Shown one piece after another: positions 15,734 to 24,313 of a stretch of 64,000 bases of DNA. Location: positions 3,286,001 through 3,350,000 of the forward strand of contig NZ_JBHUNX010000001.1 of NCBI RefSeq assembly GCF_042685645.1. The letters are read 5' to 3'. This stretch comes from Salininema proteolyticum (GTDB lineage: Bacteria > Actinomycetota > Actinomycetes > Mycobacteriales > Micromonosporaceae). Numbering within the stretch: position 1 is the stretch's first letter; each line of letters begins with the position of its first letter. The position numbers were made by a program, and so were the translations under genes. Under the pieces are notes generated by a model that was not told the origin of the DNA, did not search any database, and saw only the letters and a list, made by a program, of their open reading frames with translations.

Positions 15734-15991
15734 ATGGATTGGCGTCACGAGGCCATTTGCCGCGACGAGGACCCGGAGCTGTTCTTCCCCATCGGCGATT
15801 CGGGACCGGCGCTGTCTCAGGTGGAGCTGGCCAAGTCCGTATGCAACCGCTGCCCGGTGCGCGAGTCGTGCCTGGAGTGGGCTCTCGCCACCGGCCAGGA
15901 CGCCGGCGTGTGGGGCGGGCTAAGCGAGCTGGAGCGCCGCGCTCTCAAGCAGCGCGACGGCTACATCGCCCCCGTGGCCGTCCAGGCCTAG
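15734..15991 (+). CDS. whiB1: WhiB1/WblE-type iron-sulfur transcription regulator
   Basis: An 85-residue WhiB protein. Cys9, Cys37, Cys40 and Cys46 ligate a [4Fe-4S] cluster that in WhiB1 reacts with nitric oxide. MDWRHEAICRDEDPELFFP and the GVWGG turn match WhiB1/WblE, and the basic C-terminal region after it (RRALKQRDG) would contact DNA. The ATG follows AAGGAG by six bases. In mycobacteria WhiB1 is essential and binds the primary sigma factor. The nearby CRP-like site suggests cAMP control; a strong palindromic terminator follows. Confidence 0.95.
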   Translation: MDWRHEAICRDEDPELFFPIGDSGPALSQVELAKSVCNRCPVRESCLEWALATGQDAGVWGGLSELERRALKQRDGYIAPVAVQA

Positions 15992-16212
15992 CAGGACGCT
16001 CCGAGGGCCGCGAGCCCGGTCGCGGAGTCCGCGGTGCGGACTCCCGGCCCGCTGAGCCCTGCGGGGCCTGCGGAGCGAGTTCCGGGTCGCGTCGCCGGCC
16101 GATGTCGGCGCGTCGCATCGCTCGACGCGGTCAGCCGTGCGAGCCCGGCGGGACCGGCCCGAGGGGAGATTTCCGGCGGCGCCCTCCACGGGCGGCGAGC
16201 CGAGAAGACCGC

Positions 16213-16260
16213 CGAAGAGGGGCGGTGGGGAACCGATCGGTTCCCCACCGCCCCTCTTCG
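16213..16260. terminator. 48-bp perfect palindrome, bidirectional terminator
   Basis: The segment is a perfect palindrome centred on GATC, with outer arms CGAAGAGGGGCGGTGGGGAA and its complement. It separates the convergent whiB1 and anti-sigma-type genes and ends seven bases before the latter's stop. A bidirectional terminator is the natural reading. Confidence 0.85.
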
Positions 16261-16267
16261 CGTGTGC

Positions 16268-16666
16268 TCAGATGTGGTGGCGCTGCGTGTCGGCCTCGGC
16301 CTCCGTGCGCGGAAGGCTCTGTCTGATGCGCACCTGCCTCGGGCCGGTCTCCACCGCGTCGGCGAGCGCCGACAGCATGTTCCACTCGTAGCCGCCCTCG
16401 ATGGGCGTGACGGCGCCGTTGATGGTGATGCACAGCTGGTCGTCGCTGACCTCCATCCGGCAGTCCAGGTCCGATTCGCCGCGCGCGTCCGAGAACAGCA
16501 GGTGGGCGGCCGTGTTGACGGCCGCTCGGAGGTCCTCGATCTCCTCCAGCGAATAGCCCAGGCGGGTGGCGACGGCGGCCGCGGCGGTGGGCAGGACGGA
16601 GAAGTAACCGCTCAAGGCGGGTATGGTCAGGAGAACCACGTCGTCTCTGCCTTCCTGGTATGCCAC
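16268..16666 (-). CDS. Anti-sigma factor-like ATP-binding protein
   Basis: A 132-residue protein with the small GHKL-ATPase look of RsbW/SpoIIAB regulators. LTIPALSGYFSVLPTAAAAV and YSLEEIEDLRAAVNTAAHLL correspond to the N-box region, where an Asn normally binds Mg-ATP. The C-terminal G-box motifs are weak, so kinase activity is uncertain. The start is GTG at 16666 preceded by an AGG-rich sequence. Together with the STAS protein encoded at 23.9 kb it suggests partner-switching control, but no sigma gene is adjacent. Confidence 0.7.
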   Translation of the reverse strand: MAYQEGRDDVVLLTIPALSGYFSVLPTAAAAVATRLGYSLEEIEDLRAAVNTAAHLLFSDARGESDLDCRMEVSDDQLCITINGAVTPIEGGYEWNMLSALADAVETGPRQVRIRQSLPRTEAEADTQRHHI

Positions 16667-16825
16667 GCCCTTACCTCACTCCGTTCGGTCCTGCGGCCCT
16701 CGTCCGATCGGCCGACTCCCTCCTAGCCTACCCGGCCCGCTCGAATTCCCGACCGGAAAACGCCGCCGAGCCGATTCTGCGGCAAGAGCGTTGCGCGACA
16801 TCGGACCGCGTGTCCGTCGTCCTCC

Positions 16826-17001
16826 GCGTCGGCCTCTCGCGGGTCCGGTTTCGGGCCCGGTTCCAGTGCGCGTCGGCCTCTCGCGGGTCCGGTTTCGGGC
16901 CCGGTTCCAGTGCGCGTCGGCCTCTCGCGGGTCCGGTTTCGGGCCCGGTTCCAGTGCGCGTCCGCCTCTCGCCGGTCCCGTTTCCGACCCGGTACCGGGG
17001 A
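16826..17001. repeat. 44-bp tandem repeat, four copies
   Basis: Units begin at 16826, 16870, 16914 and 16958. The first three are essentially identical and the fourth is degenerate. Each unit can fold into a small hairpin (CGGGTCCG with CGGGCCCG). The array lies in the 444-bp gap between the 3' end of sodN and the start of the anti-sigma-type gene, both on the minus strand. It is not a protein repeat because 44 is not a multiple of three and no gene is supported here. Confidence 0.88.
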
Positions 17002-17110
17002 AGGCGGACTCCCGGGATCCGGCCGCCTCCACCCCGAGACGGACGACGGGGCGCCCCGGACCGTGGTCCGAAGCGCCCCGCTCAATCCTCTGACGCGGAA
17101 GGCGACCTGA

Positions 17111-17518
17111 TTACTTCTTGGTCTCCCAGAAGATCTTGGCGATCTCGTCGATCTTGGCCAGCAGCTTGTCCGCGACCTCGGGGTCGGCCGCGCCCTTGGT
17201 TCCGGCGGCGCCGGCGAGCTTGGTGGCCTCGTTGATGAGCGTGTGCAGCTCGGGGTAGGCCTCGAAGTGCGGAGGCTTGAAGTAGTCCGTCCACAGCACC
17301 CACAGGTGCTCCTTCACCAGGTGGGAGCGCTGCTCTTTGATGAGCATGGCGCGGGTGCGGAACTCGGGGTCCTCATTGGCCTGGTACTTCTCGCAGACGG
17401 CCTTGACCGACTCGGCCTCGATACGGGCCTGTGCCGGGTCGTAGACACCGCAAGGCAGGTCGCAGTGGGCCGAAACATGGGCGTGCGGCAGCAGCCGCTT
17501 GACTAGAGGCTTGAACAT
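17111..17518 (-). CDS. sodN: Nickel superoxide dismutase
   Basis: A 135-residue Ni-SOD precursor. A 17-residue propeptide ends at Ala17, and the mature protein begins with the nickel hook HCDLPCGVYDP (His1, Cys2, Cys6), the full set of nickel ligands. Cleavage exposes the His1 amine for nickel binding. ATG at 17518 follows GGGAGGGG. The maturation peptidase gene sodX, normally next to sodN in Streptomyces, is not adjacent or elsewhere in the window. The upstream region holds a GTGT-N5-ACAC inverted repeat (17549-17561) that may be an operator; I see no clear Nur box. Confidence 0.97.
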   Translation of the reverse strand: MFKPLVKRLLPHAHVSAHCDLPCGVYDPAQARIEAESVKAVCEKYQANEDPEFRTRAMLIKEQRSHLVKEHLWVLWTDYFKPPHFEAYPELHTLINEATKLAGAAGTKGAADPEVADKLLAKIDEIAKIFWETKK

Positions 17519-17548
17519 GCGCCCCTCCCGCTTCTCGATTAGCGAATT

Positions 17549-17561
17549 GTGTTTCCGACAC
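17549..17561. promoter_or_regulatory. Small inverted repeat upstream of sodN
   Basis: GTGT and ACAC are separated by five bases, about 30 bp upstream of the sodN start codon. In Streptomyces sodN is repressed by the nickel-responsive Fur-family protein Nur. This repeat does not match the Nur box I remember, so its role is uncertain. Confidence 0.25.
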
Positions 17562-17779
17562 TGACCTTACCCCGGCCGGGGGCCGACGTCATCGCGAGTC
17601 CCGCGTAAGAGAGGCAGAGGTCAATCACATCGCCGGGGCCTTCCACGATATGGATGCGCCGCAGCGGATCGTCCGCACTGTGGAACAACCGGAGGGGCCT
17701 TCGCCTGCCCCGCAACCGATTCGTTACCGGCACCGTATGCCACCATGGGGGCACTGAAATCCAACGACGGAGGTCTTTC

Positions 17780-18745
17780 ATGTTCGCCGCTTACGCACAC
17801 ACGGTCAACCCGGACAAGCCCCTCGACGCGCTCACCGTGGGAGAGCTCGACGCCCCCGAGGTACCTGCGGACTGGCAACGCGTGCAGGTAAAGGCGGCCA
17901 CCCTCAACCGGCACGACCTGTGGGCGCTGCAGGGTGTGGCGCTCCGCGCCGAGCAGGCCCCGATGGTGCTCGGCACCGACGCCGCGGGCGTCGACACCGA
18001 AGGGCGCCCGGTAGTCCTCCACTCCGTCATCGGCGAGCCGGTCGACGGCGACGAGACCCTGGATCCCAAGCGGACCCTCCTGTCCGAGCACCACCCCGGC
18101 ACCATCGCCGACTCCGTGGCCGTTCCCGCGCGGAACGTCGTCGCGCTCCCCGAGGGCTGGAGCTTCGCGGAAGCCGCCTGCCTTCCCACCGCCTACCTGA
18201 CCGCGTGGCGCATGCTGACCACCCGAGGACAGGTCACTGAGGACAGTGCGGTTCTCGTCCACGGCGCCGGCGGCGGGGTCTCCACCGCCGCCATGGTCCT
18301 CGCCCGGGCGATCGGAGCGCGGGTCTACGTGACCAGCCGCAGCGAAGAGCGGGCCGCGAGGGCCGCCGAGCAGTTCGGCGCCACGGCCCTGAAACCGGGC
18401 GAGAGGGCGCCGGAGCGCATGGACTGCGTCATCGACTCCGTGGGCGGCGAGACGGTTCCCTACTCGGTGAAGTCGCTGAAGCCCGGCGGCCGGCTCGTCG
18501 TCTGCGGGGCGACGGCCGGCTTCGACGTGAACGTCGACTGGCGGCACCTCTTCTTCCGCCAGGTCCAGATCCTGGGGTCCACGATGGGCACCCGGGGCGA
18601 GTTGGAGGGCCTGATCGAGTTCTGCGCCTCCGCCGGGGTCCGGCCGCTCATCGACTCGACCTTCGCCCTCTCTGACGCCCGGAGCGGGTTCGAGCGCCTC
18701 GCCTCCGAGGAGGTCTTCGGCAAGATCGCCATAGTCAACGACTAG
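17780..18745 (+). CDS. MDR-family quinone oxidoreductase-like dehydrogenase
   Basis: A 321-residue medium-chain dehydrogenase/reductase. The N-terminal GroES-like domain (TLNRHDLWALQGV, LGTDAAGVD) is followed by a Rossmann domain with VLVHGAGGGVSTAA for NAD(P)H. The cysteines of the structural zinc site are absent, so it is a zinc-free, quinone-oxidoreductase-type member even though such proteins are often labelled zinc-binding. ATG at 17780 follows GGAGG by six bases. It is divergent from sodN and is followed by the second copy of the 177-bp repeat. Confidence 0.88.
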   Translation: MFAAYAHTVNPDKPLDALTVGELDAPEVPADWQRVQVKAATLNRHDLWALQGVALRAEQAPMVLGTDAAGVDTEGRPVVLHSVIGEPVDGDETLDPKRTLLSEHHPGTIADSVAVPARNVVALPEGWSFAEAACLPTAYLTAWRMLTTRGQVTEDSAVLVHGAGGGVSTAAMVLARAIGARVYVTSRSEERAARAAEQFGATALKPGERAPERMDCVIDSVGGETVPYSVKSLKPGGRLVVCGATAGFDVNVDWRHLFFRQVQILGSTMGTRGELEGLIEFCASAGVRPLIDSTFALSDARSGFERLASEEVFGKIAIVND

Positions 18746-18769
18746 CTGAAGGTTTCCCACCGTCACCGT

Positions 18770-18946
18770 GCGGAGCGTCGGCGGCGACCTGGGGTTCCAC
18801 ACAAGGAGCGGAATCGTGTCCCAGCGCGTCGGATCCGTTCTTGCGCGTGGTCGAGGCGTCCTGGCGGACGTCCGACCGCGCGAAAGGACGGAGACGGCTT
18901 GCCGGGGCGCGATTCCGCAGTCACCACCGACAGGAAGCAATCACCT
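18770..18946. repeat. 177-bp interspersed repeat, copy 2
   Basis: Ungapped direct copy of 13233-13409 at about 91% identity, lying 24 bp after the MDR dehydrogenase stop. Both copies sit just downstream of a plus-strand gene. Confidence 0.85.
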
Positions 18947-18981
18947 AGGGAAACGCCGCCCGGAGACTTACGGTGCACATT

Positions 18982-18995
18982 GTCGTAATTACGAC
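18982..18995. promoter_or_regulatory. Palindrome upstream of the SH3-like protein gene
   Basis: GTCGTAATTACGAC is a perfect 14-bp palindrome in an AT-richer patch about 110 bp before the ATG at 19105. A second inverted repeat follows at 19007-19031 (TTTTGCG, CGCAAAA). Either may be an operator for the downstream gene; no regulator gene is adjacent. Confidence 0.4.
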
Positions 18996-19104
18996 GATCC
19001 CGAGGGTTTTGCGTGTTTTCCCTGCGCAAAATCTGAGTCGGCCTCACGCTAAGGGGTAGCGCGTCCGCGGGACGGAACCCGCCGGACCCCCGAAGGGAGA
19101 GGCC

Positions 19105-19710
19105 ATGAAACCGGTGAAAAGACTCTGGACCGGCGTGACGACCGGTGTCCAGCGCGTTTGGCGGCAGAAGGTCGTCAAGCGGCTGGTCATAGCAGGCGCC
19201 GCCGTCGCGGCGGTCATCCTGCTGGCACAGGAGGCCAGTATGGTGGCCGCGGGCCCGGCACCGTCAGAGGAGCGGAACGCCGGGCCGCCGGCCGCCGCGA
19301 TCGCCGCGGAGACCGCCGACCTGAGCAACGGCGAGGCCGCGTTCGCCGTCGCCGGCGGGGCCGACACGGCCACCGACGGTGCCTCCGGCGAGGCCGAGAG
19401 CACCGGTTCGGCGCGGCGCATCCGCGCCAAGCACGCCCTGTACGACGAGGACCTGCAGGAGCAACTCGCCATCGGATGCAAGTACCGCGTCCAGGCGGCC
19501 TTCGGAGCCTCGATCTTCAGCGACACCAAGATGAGCGCCAAGCGCATCGTGCGGCTCTCGCAGGACACCGAGGTCGCCGGCTCCTGCTCCGCCGTCGAAG
19601 GCGGCAAGGCCCTCAGCTGCGCCGGACTGACGCTGGAAAATACTTGGATCCGCGTGCGCTCGGGCACGACGGTCGGCTGGACGCCCTCGTCGTGCCTCGT
19701 GAGGCAGTGA
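19105..19710 (+). CDS. Membrane-anchored protein with SH3-like C-terminal domain
   Basis: A 201-residue protein. A basic N-terminus (about 25 residues) precedes one transmembrane helix (LVIAGAAVAAVILLA). An Ala/Gly/Glu-rich linker leads to a C-terminal domain of about 80 residues with four cysteines. Its ending WIRVRSGTTVGWTPSSCLV resembles bacterial SH3 domains, which often bind cell-wall peptides. It is therefore probably exported with the C-terminus outside. ATG follows GAAGGGAGA. Exact family not recognised. Confidence 0.65.
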   Translation: MKPVKRLWTGVTTGVQRVWRQKVVKRLVIAGAAVAAVILLAQEASMVAAGPAPSEERNAGPPAAAIAAETADLSNGEAAFAVAGGADTATDGASGEAESTGSARRIRAKHALYDEDLQEQLAIGCKYRVQAAFGASIFSDTKMSAKRIVRLSQDTEVAGSCSAVEGGKALSCAGLTLENTWIRVRSGTTVGWTPSSCLVRQ

Positions 19711-19898
19711 CGGCGGGCCCGAACCGGGACCGGCCGCCGGGGCCAAGGAACTTAGCGGCGAGAACCGGCCGGCCGGGAACGGAGGGCCCGGGCCCCGTCA
19801 ACGGCTGTGGCGGGGAGCGAGTCCCGGGAGGGGAATCTGTGGGCGCGGGATCCGGACTGAGGATCCCGGCAGACCCCGGTACGGGACGAACGGAAGAA

Positions 19899-19932
19899 GC
19901 GGGGGCCGCGTGAGATCTCACGCGGCCCCCGC
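19899..19932. terminator. 34-bp perfect palindrome, bidirectional terminator
   Basis: GCGGGGGCCGCGTGAGA and its exact complement meet at AGATCT. It lies between the convergent SH3-like and kgd genes. The 190 bp before it hold nothing else I can identify. Confidence 0.8.
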
Positions 19933-20006
19933 TGTCGTGCTGTGCCGGCGTCGGCGGTCCTCGGACTCCCCCGGGAGCCGGGCCGTGCCTCAGCCGGTCG
20001 GGTCGC

Positions 20007-23000
20007 CTACTTGTTCGGGACGGCGACGTCGATGAGCGCCTTCTGCTCGACGTCGTGGACCTTCGGCGAACCGGTGGAGGGCGCGGCGGCGGCCGGGCGG
20101 GAGATACGGCGCAGGTGCACGCCGTCCATCTTCTCCAGCAGGTTCAGCGCGATGTAGCTCCAGGCTCCCTGGTTGGCCGGCTCCTCCTGGACCCAGGCGG
20201 TCTCGGTCGCGTTGGGGAACTGCGCCAGGGCGGCGCGGATCTCGTCGGCCGGCAGCGGGTAGAGCTGCTCGACGCGCACCAGGGCGATGTCCTCGCGGCC
20301 GCGGTCGGCGCGGGCCTTGAGCAGGTCGTAGTAGACCTTGCCGCTGCACAGCAGGACGCGCTCGACCTTGGCCGGGTCGACGGTTCCGTCGGCCGTGCCC
20401 GGGTCGGTGATGACCGGCTGGTAGCGGCCCTGGGTGAAGTCCTCGACGGAGGACACCGCGGCCTTGTTGCGCAGCAGGGACTTCGGCGTGAAGACCACCA
20501 GCGGCTTCTTGACGTCGTCGAGCGCCTGGCGGCGCAGCAGGTGGAAGTAGTTGGCCGGAGTCGAGATGTTGACGATGCGCATGTTGTCGTCGGCGGCCAT
20601 CTGCAGCCAGCGCTCGGGGCGGCCGGAGGTGTGGTCCGGGCCGGCGCCCTCGTGGCCGTGCGGCAGGAGCAGGACCATGCCGGAGCGCTGCCCCCACTTG
20701 GCCTCGCCGGAGGAGATGAACTCGTCGGCGACCGTCTGCGAGCCGTTGGCGAAGTCGCCGAACTGGGCCTCCCACTTGACCAGCGTGTCGGGCTTCTCCA
20801 CGGAGTAGCCGTACTCGAAGCCCATGGCGGCGTACTCGCTGAGCAGGGAGTCGTACACGAAGAAGCGGCCGTGGCCCTCGCCGAGGTTCGCGATCGGCGT
20901 GTACTCCTGCTGGCTGTTCTGGTCGATGACGACGCTGTGGCGCTGCACGAAGGTCCCGCGGCGCGAGTCCTGTCCGGCGAGCCGCACGTCGCGGCCCTCC
21001 ATGAGGAGCGAGCCGTAGGCCAGGATCTCGGCGAAGGACCAGTCGATGCCTCCGGAGACGGCGCTCTCGGCGCGCTTCTCCAGGACGCGGCGGACGGCCT
21101 TGTGCGGCTGGAAGCCCTCGGGGAGCTCCATGTGCGCCTTGCCGATCTGCGCGATCGTCGAGGCGTCGACGGCCGTGTCGATCTCCTTGAGCGGAGCCGG
21201 GTCGTTGTGCCACGGGGTCGGGCCCTGCGTGTCGGCCAGCGCCTCCTTGGTCTCGCGGAAGACGCGCTCCAGCTGGGCCTGGTAGTCGGCGAGCGCCTCC
21301 TCGGCGTCCTCCATGGTGATGTCGCCGCGCCCGATGAGGTCCTGCGTGTAGAGCTTGCGGACCGAGCGCTTGGAGTCGATGACGTTGTACATCGACGGGT
21401 TGGTCATCTTCGGGTCGTCGCCCTCGTTGTGGCCGCGGCGGCGGTAGCAGACCATGTCGATGACGACGTCCTTGTGGAACTGCTGGCGGTAGGCGAAGGC
21501 GAGCTTCGCGACCTCGCAGACGGCCTCCGGGTCGTCGCCGTTGACGTGGAAGATCGGCGCCTGGACCATGCGGGCCACGTCGGTGCAGTAGAGCGTGGAG
21601 CGCGAGTGGGCCGGGGCGGTGGTGAAGCCGACCTGGTTGTTCACGATGACGTGGACGGTGCCGCCGGTGCGGTAGCCGCGCAGCTGGGAGAGGTTGAGCG
21701 TCTCGGCCACGACGCCCTGGCCGGCGAAGGCCGCGTCGCCGTGGATGAGCAGCGGCATGACGGTGAAGCCGTCCTCGCCGAGGTCGATCTGGTCCTGCTT
21801 GGCCCGGACGATGCCCTCGGCGACGGGGTTGACCGCCTCCAGGTGGCTCGGGTTGGCGGTGACGGAGACCGTGGTGTCGGCGTCCTCGGCCGGCGTGTGG
21901 AAGGTGCCGGTCATGCCGAGGTGGTACTTGACGTCGCCGGAGCCGCCCACGGAGTTGGGGTCGATGTGGCCCTCGAACTCGGTGAAGATCTTGGACAGCT
22001 TCTTGCCCACGATGTTGGCCAGGACGTTGAGGCGGCCGCGGTGCGGCATGCCGATGACGACCTCGTCGAGGTCGTCGCGGGCGGCCGAGGTGAGGACCTG
22101 GTCGAGCAGCGGGATGAGCGACTCGCCGCCCTCGAGGCTGAAGCGCTTCTGTCCGACGAACTTGGTGTGCAGGAACGTCTCGAAGGCCTCGGCGGCGTTG
22201 AGGCGGCCGAGGATGTGCTTCTGGTCGGCCACGTCCGGCTTGGCGAAGGGGCGCTCGATGCGCTCCTGCAGCCAGGCGCGCTCCTCCGGGTCCTGGATGT
22301 GCATGTACTCCACGCCGACGCGGCGGCAGTAGGAGTCGCGCAGGACGCCGAGGATGTCGCGCAGGGTCATGCGCTGCTCTCCGGCGAAGCCGCCGACGGC
22401 GAAGGTGCGGTCCAGGTCCCACAGGGTGAGGCCGTGCGAGCGGATGTCGAGGTCCGGGTGCTGGCGGCGCTCGTAGGTCAGCGGGTTGGTGTCGGCCATG
22501 AGGTGGCCGCGGACGCGGTAGGCGTGGATGAGCTCGACGACGCGGGCGGCCTTGTCGATCTGGCCCTCGTGGGTCTTGGCCACGTCGCGGGTCCAGCGGA
22601 CCGGCTCGTAGGGGATGCGCAGGCTCTCGAAGACGGAGTCCCAGAACTCGTCGCCCAGCAGCAGCTGGTGGACGGTCTTGAGGAACTCGCCGGACTCGGC
22701 GCCCTGGATGATGCGGTGGTCGTAGGTCGAGGTGACCGTCATGATCTTGGAGATCGCGGCCTCGGCGAGGGTCTCGTCGCTGGCTCCGGCGAACTCGGCG
22801 GGGACCTCCATGGCGCCGACGCCGACGATGAGGCCCTGGCCCTTCATCAGGCGCGGCACGGAGTGGACGGTGCCGATGCCGCCGGGGTTGGTCAGGGTCG
22901 CGGTGGCGCCCTGGTGGTCGTCCATGGTCAGCTTGTTGTTGCGGGCCTTGCGGACGAGGTCCTCGTAGGCCTGCCAGAACTGGCGGAAGTCCATCTCCTC

Positions 23001-23717
23001 GGTCGCCTTGATGGAGGGTACGACGAGGGTGCGCGAGCCGTCGGGCTTGGCGAGGTCGATCGCCAGGCCGAGGTTGATGTGCTCGGGCACGACCAGCTGC
23101 GGCTTGCCCTTCTCGTCGGTGGCGAACGAGTTGTTCATGCCCGGGAAGGCCTTGAGGGCCTGGACGAGCGCGTAGCCGATGAGGTGGGTGAAGGAGACCT
23201 TGCCGCCGCGGGAGCGCTTGAGGTGGTTGTTGATGACCACGCGGTTGTCGAAGAGCAGTTTCGCCGGGACGGCGCGGACGCTGGTGGCGGTCGGGATGGA
23301 CAGGGAGGCGTCCATGTTCTGGGCGACCTTGGCGGCGACGCCCTTGAGTGGCTTGGTGCCTGCTTCGCTCACAGTGGTGGCTTTCTCGGTTCTCGGCTGC
23401 TGGGTGGAAGACTTCGCGGGCGTGTTCTCGGGCTGGGCCGGGGCGGGCCGGGCGGCCGGGGCCGGTTTCGCCGCGGCGGTCTCGCTCGCGGGCGCGGCGC
23501 TCACGGGCGCGGGTTTCTCGGGCTGGGGTTTCGGGGAGGGGGTCGCCTCGGCCTCCGCGGCCGGGGTCTGATCGCCGGCGACTGTATCGGAGAAGAACTC
23601 CCTCCACAGCGGGCTCACGCTCTGGGGGTCTTCCTGGAAACGTTCATACATCTCGTTGACGAGCCATTCATTGGCTCCGAAATCGGTCAACGGATTGCCC
23701 GGAGTCGAACTCGACAC
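20007..23717 (-). CDS. kgd: Multifunctional 2-oxoglutarate metabolism enzyme (Kgd)
   Basis: A 1236-residue actinobacterial E1o protein with a fused acyltransferase domain. It works in the TCA cycle as 2-oxoglutarate dehydrogenase, and in mycobacteria also as decarboxylase and carboligase. Order: short N-terminal OdhA segment (1-45), Ala/Pro linker (50-120), E2-type catalytic domain with TYDHRIIQGAESG (about residue 330), then the thiamine-diphosphate E1 domains (PHRGRLNVLANIVGKK, HGDAAFAGQGVVAETLN, YRRRGHNEGDDP). The start is GTG, preceded by GAGGCG. Its activity in relatives is restrained by the FHA protein GarA/OdhI, not seen here. Confidence 0.96.
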   Translation of the reverse strand: MSSSTPGNPLTDFGANEWLVNEMYERFQEDPQSVSPLWREFFSDTVAGDQTPAAEAEATPSPKPQPEKPAPVSAAPASETAAAKPAPAARPAPAQPENTPAKSSTQQPRTEKATTVSEAGTKPLKGVAAKVAQNMDASLSIPTATSVRAVPAKLLFDNRVVINNHLKRSRGGKVSFTHLIGYALVQALKAFPGMNNSFATDEKGKPQLVVPEHINLGLAIDLAKPDGSRTLVVPSIKATEEMDFRQFWQAYEDLVRKARNNKLTMDDHQGATATLTNPGGIGTVHSVPRLMKGQGLIVGVGAMEVPAEFAGASDETLAEAAISKIMTVTSTYDHRIIQGAESGEFLKTVHQLLLGDEFWDSVFESLRIPYEPVRWTRDVAKTHEGQIDKAARVVELIHAYRVRGHLMADTNPLTYERRQHPDLDIRSHGLTLWDLDRTFAVGGFAGEQRMTLRDILGVLRDSYCRRVGVEYMHIQDPEERAWLQERIERPFAKPDVADQKHILGRLNAAEAFETFLHTKFVGQKRFSLEGGESLIPLLDQVLTSAARDDLDEVVIGMPHRGRLNVLANIVGKKLSKIFTEFEGHIDPNSVGGSGDVKYHLGMTGTFHTPAEDADTTVSVTANPSHLEAVNPVAEGIVRAKQDQIDLGEDGFTVMPLLIHGDAAFAGQGVVAETLNLSQLRGYRTGGTVHVIVNNQVGFTTAPAHSRSTLYCTDVARMVQAPIFHVNGDDPEAVCEVAKLAFAYRQQFHKDVVIDMVCYRRRGHNEGDDPKMTNPSMYNVIDSKRSVRKLYTQDLIGRGDITMEDAEEALADYQAQLERVFRETKEALADTQGPTPWHNDPAPLKEIDTAVDASTIAQIGKAHMELPEGFQPHKAVRRVLEKRAESAVSGGIDWSFAEILAYGSLLMEGRDVRLAGQDSRRGTFVQRHSVVIDQNSQQEYTPIANLGEGHGRFFVYDSLLSEYAAMGFEYGYSVEKPDTLVKWEAQFGDFANGSQTVADEFISSGEAKWGQRSGMVLLLPHGHEGAGPDHTSGRPERWLQMAADDNMRIVNISTPANYFHLLRRQALDDVKKPLVVFTPKSLLRNKAAVSSVEDFTQGRYQPVITDPGTADGTVDPAKVERVLLCSGKVYYDLLKARADRGREDIALVRVEQLYPLPADEIRAALAQFPNATETAWVQEEPANQGAWSYIALNLLEKMDGVHLRRISRPAAAAPSTGSPKVHDVEQKALIDVAVPNK

Positions 23718-23824
23718 GGCTTCATCGCCTCTTCTGTAGCGGACGCTTGGTTGCTCTGCCCCCGGCGGCGGGGTGGATGCGTTCCCTGCCGCTCCGGAGC
23801 GAAGACATGGGTCTTCCTACAGCC

Positions 23825-23853
23825 AGGATAGAGCGCAATGTGACAATTCTAAA
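23825..23853 (-). promoter_or_regulatory. Candidate kgd promoter
   Basis: On the minus strand TTTAGA and TATCCT are separated by 17 bp, giving a start about 100 bases before the kgd GTG. The -35 box overlaps an imperfect AT-rich inverted repeat (CAATT / AATTG), which may be a regulator site. Confidence 0.35.
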
Positions 23854-23914
23854 ATTGCACTGCCCGGCTGCGGATTGAATCACCAACGGGGGTGTGCTCA
23901 ATGGTTTGCGGGTC

Positions 23915-24313
23915 TCAGTTCGCGGTCGCCGCGTCCTTCGCGGTGAAGGTGTCGGTCGGCTCGGCGAGCAGCTCCTCGGCCCCGACGACGGTGAACAGCC
24001 GGGTGATGAAGCGGTTGGGGTTGACGACGGCGAGGCTCACGCCCATGTCGCGGGCGATGCGGTAGGCGACGACGATGGTGCCGATGCCGGTCGAGTCGAG
24101 GACGGTCACGTCGGCGACGTCGACGTGGACGACGCTCACCCCGCCCGCCTCGAGCGCCTCGGTGATGGCCGTCCGGATCTGGGGCGCGGTGGCGTAGTCG
24201 ACCTCGCCGGCGAGTTTGACGGTCACCGCGGAGCCGCGCGAGGGACCCTTCGCCTCGTCCTTGGAGGCGGGGTCGGTGTGGTCGGCGGTAGTGGTCTCGA
24301 TAGAGAGCGTCAC
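23915..24313 (-). CDS. STAS-domain anti-sigma factor antagonist
   Basis: A 132-residue SpoIIAA/RsbV-like protein. The STAS core occupies about residues 30-115 (AVTVKLAGEVDYATAPQIRT), and the phosphorylatable serine is in VLDSTGIGTIVVAYRIA. In partner switching the unphosphorylated form captures an anti-sigma kinase and frees the sigma factor. The start is GTG with an AGGTGAG upstream. No cognate kinase is adjacent; the GHKL-type protein encoded at 16.3 kb is one candidate in the window. Confidence 0.88.
   Translation of the reverse strand: MTLSIETTTADHTDPASKDEAKGPSRGSAVTVKLAGEVDYATAPQIRTAITEALEAGGVSVVHVDVADVTVLDSTGIGTIVVAYRIARDMGVSLAVVNPNRFITRLFTVVGAEELLAEPTDTFTAKDAATAN

Noticed and set aside
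16826..17001. CRISPR array
   Set aside because: The 44-bp units are contiguous with no unique spacers, and no cas genes are nearby.
13233..18946. Genomic island or composite transposon bounded by the 177-bp repeats
   Set aside because: No integrase or transposase, and the enclosed genes (lipid kinase, whiB1, sodN) are typical core chromosome genes.
20055..23831. 1258-residue plus-strand ORF opposite kgd
   Set aside because: Val/Gly/Asp/Leu-rich composition is that of an antisense shadow; kgd on the other strand is unambiguous.
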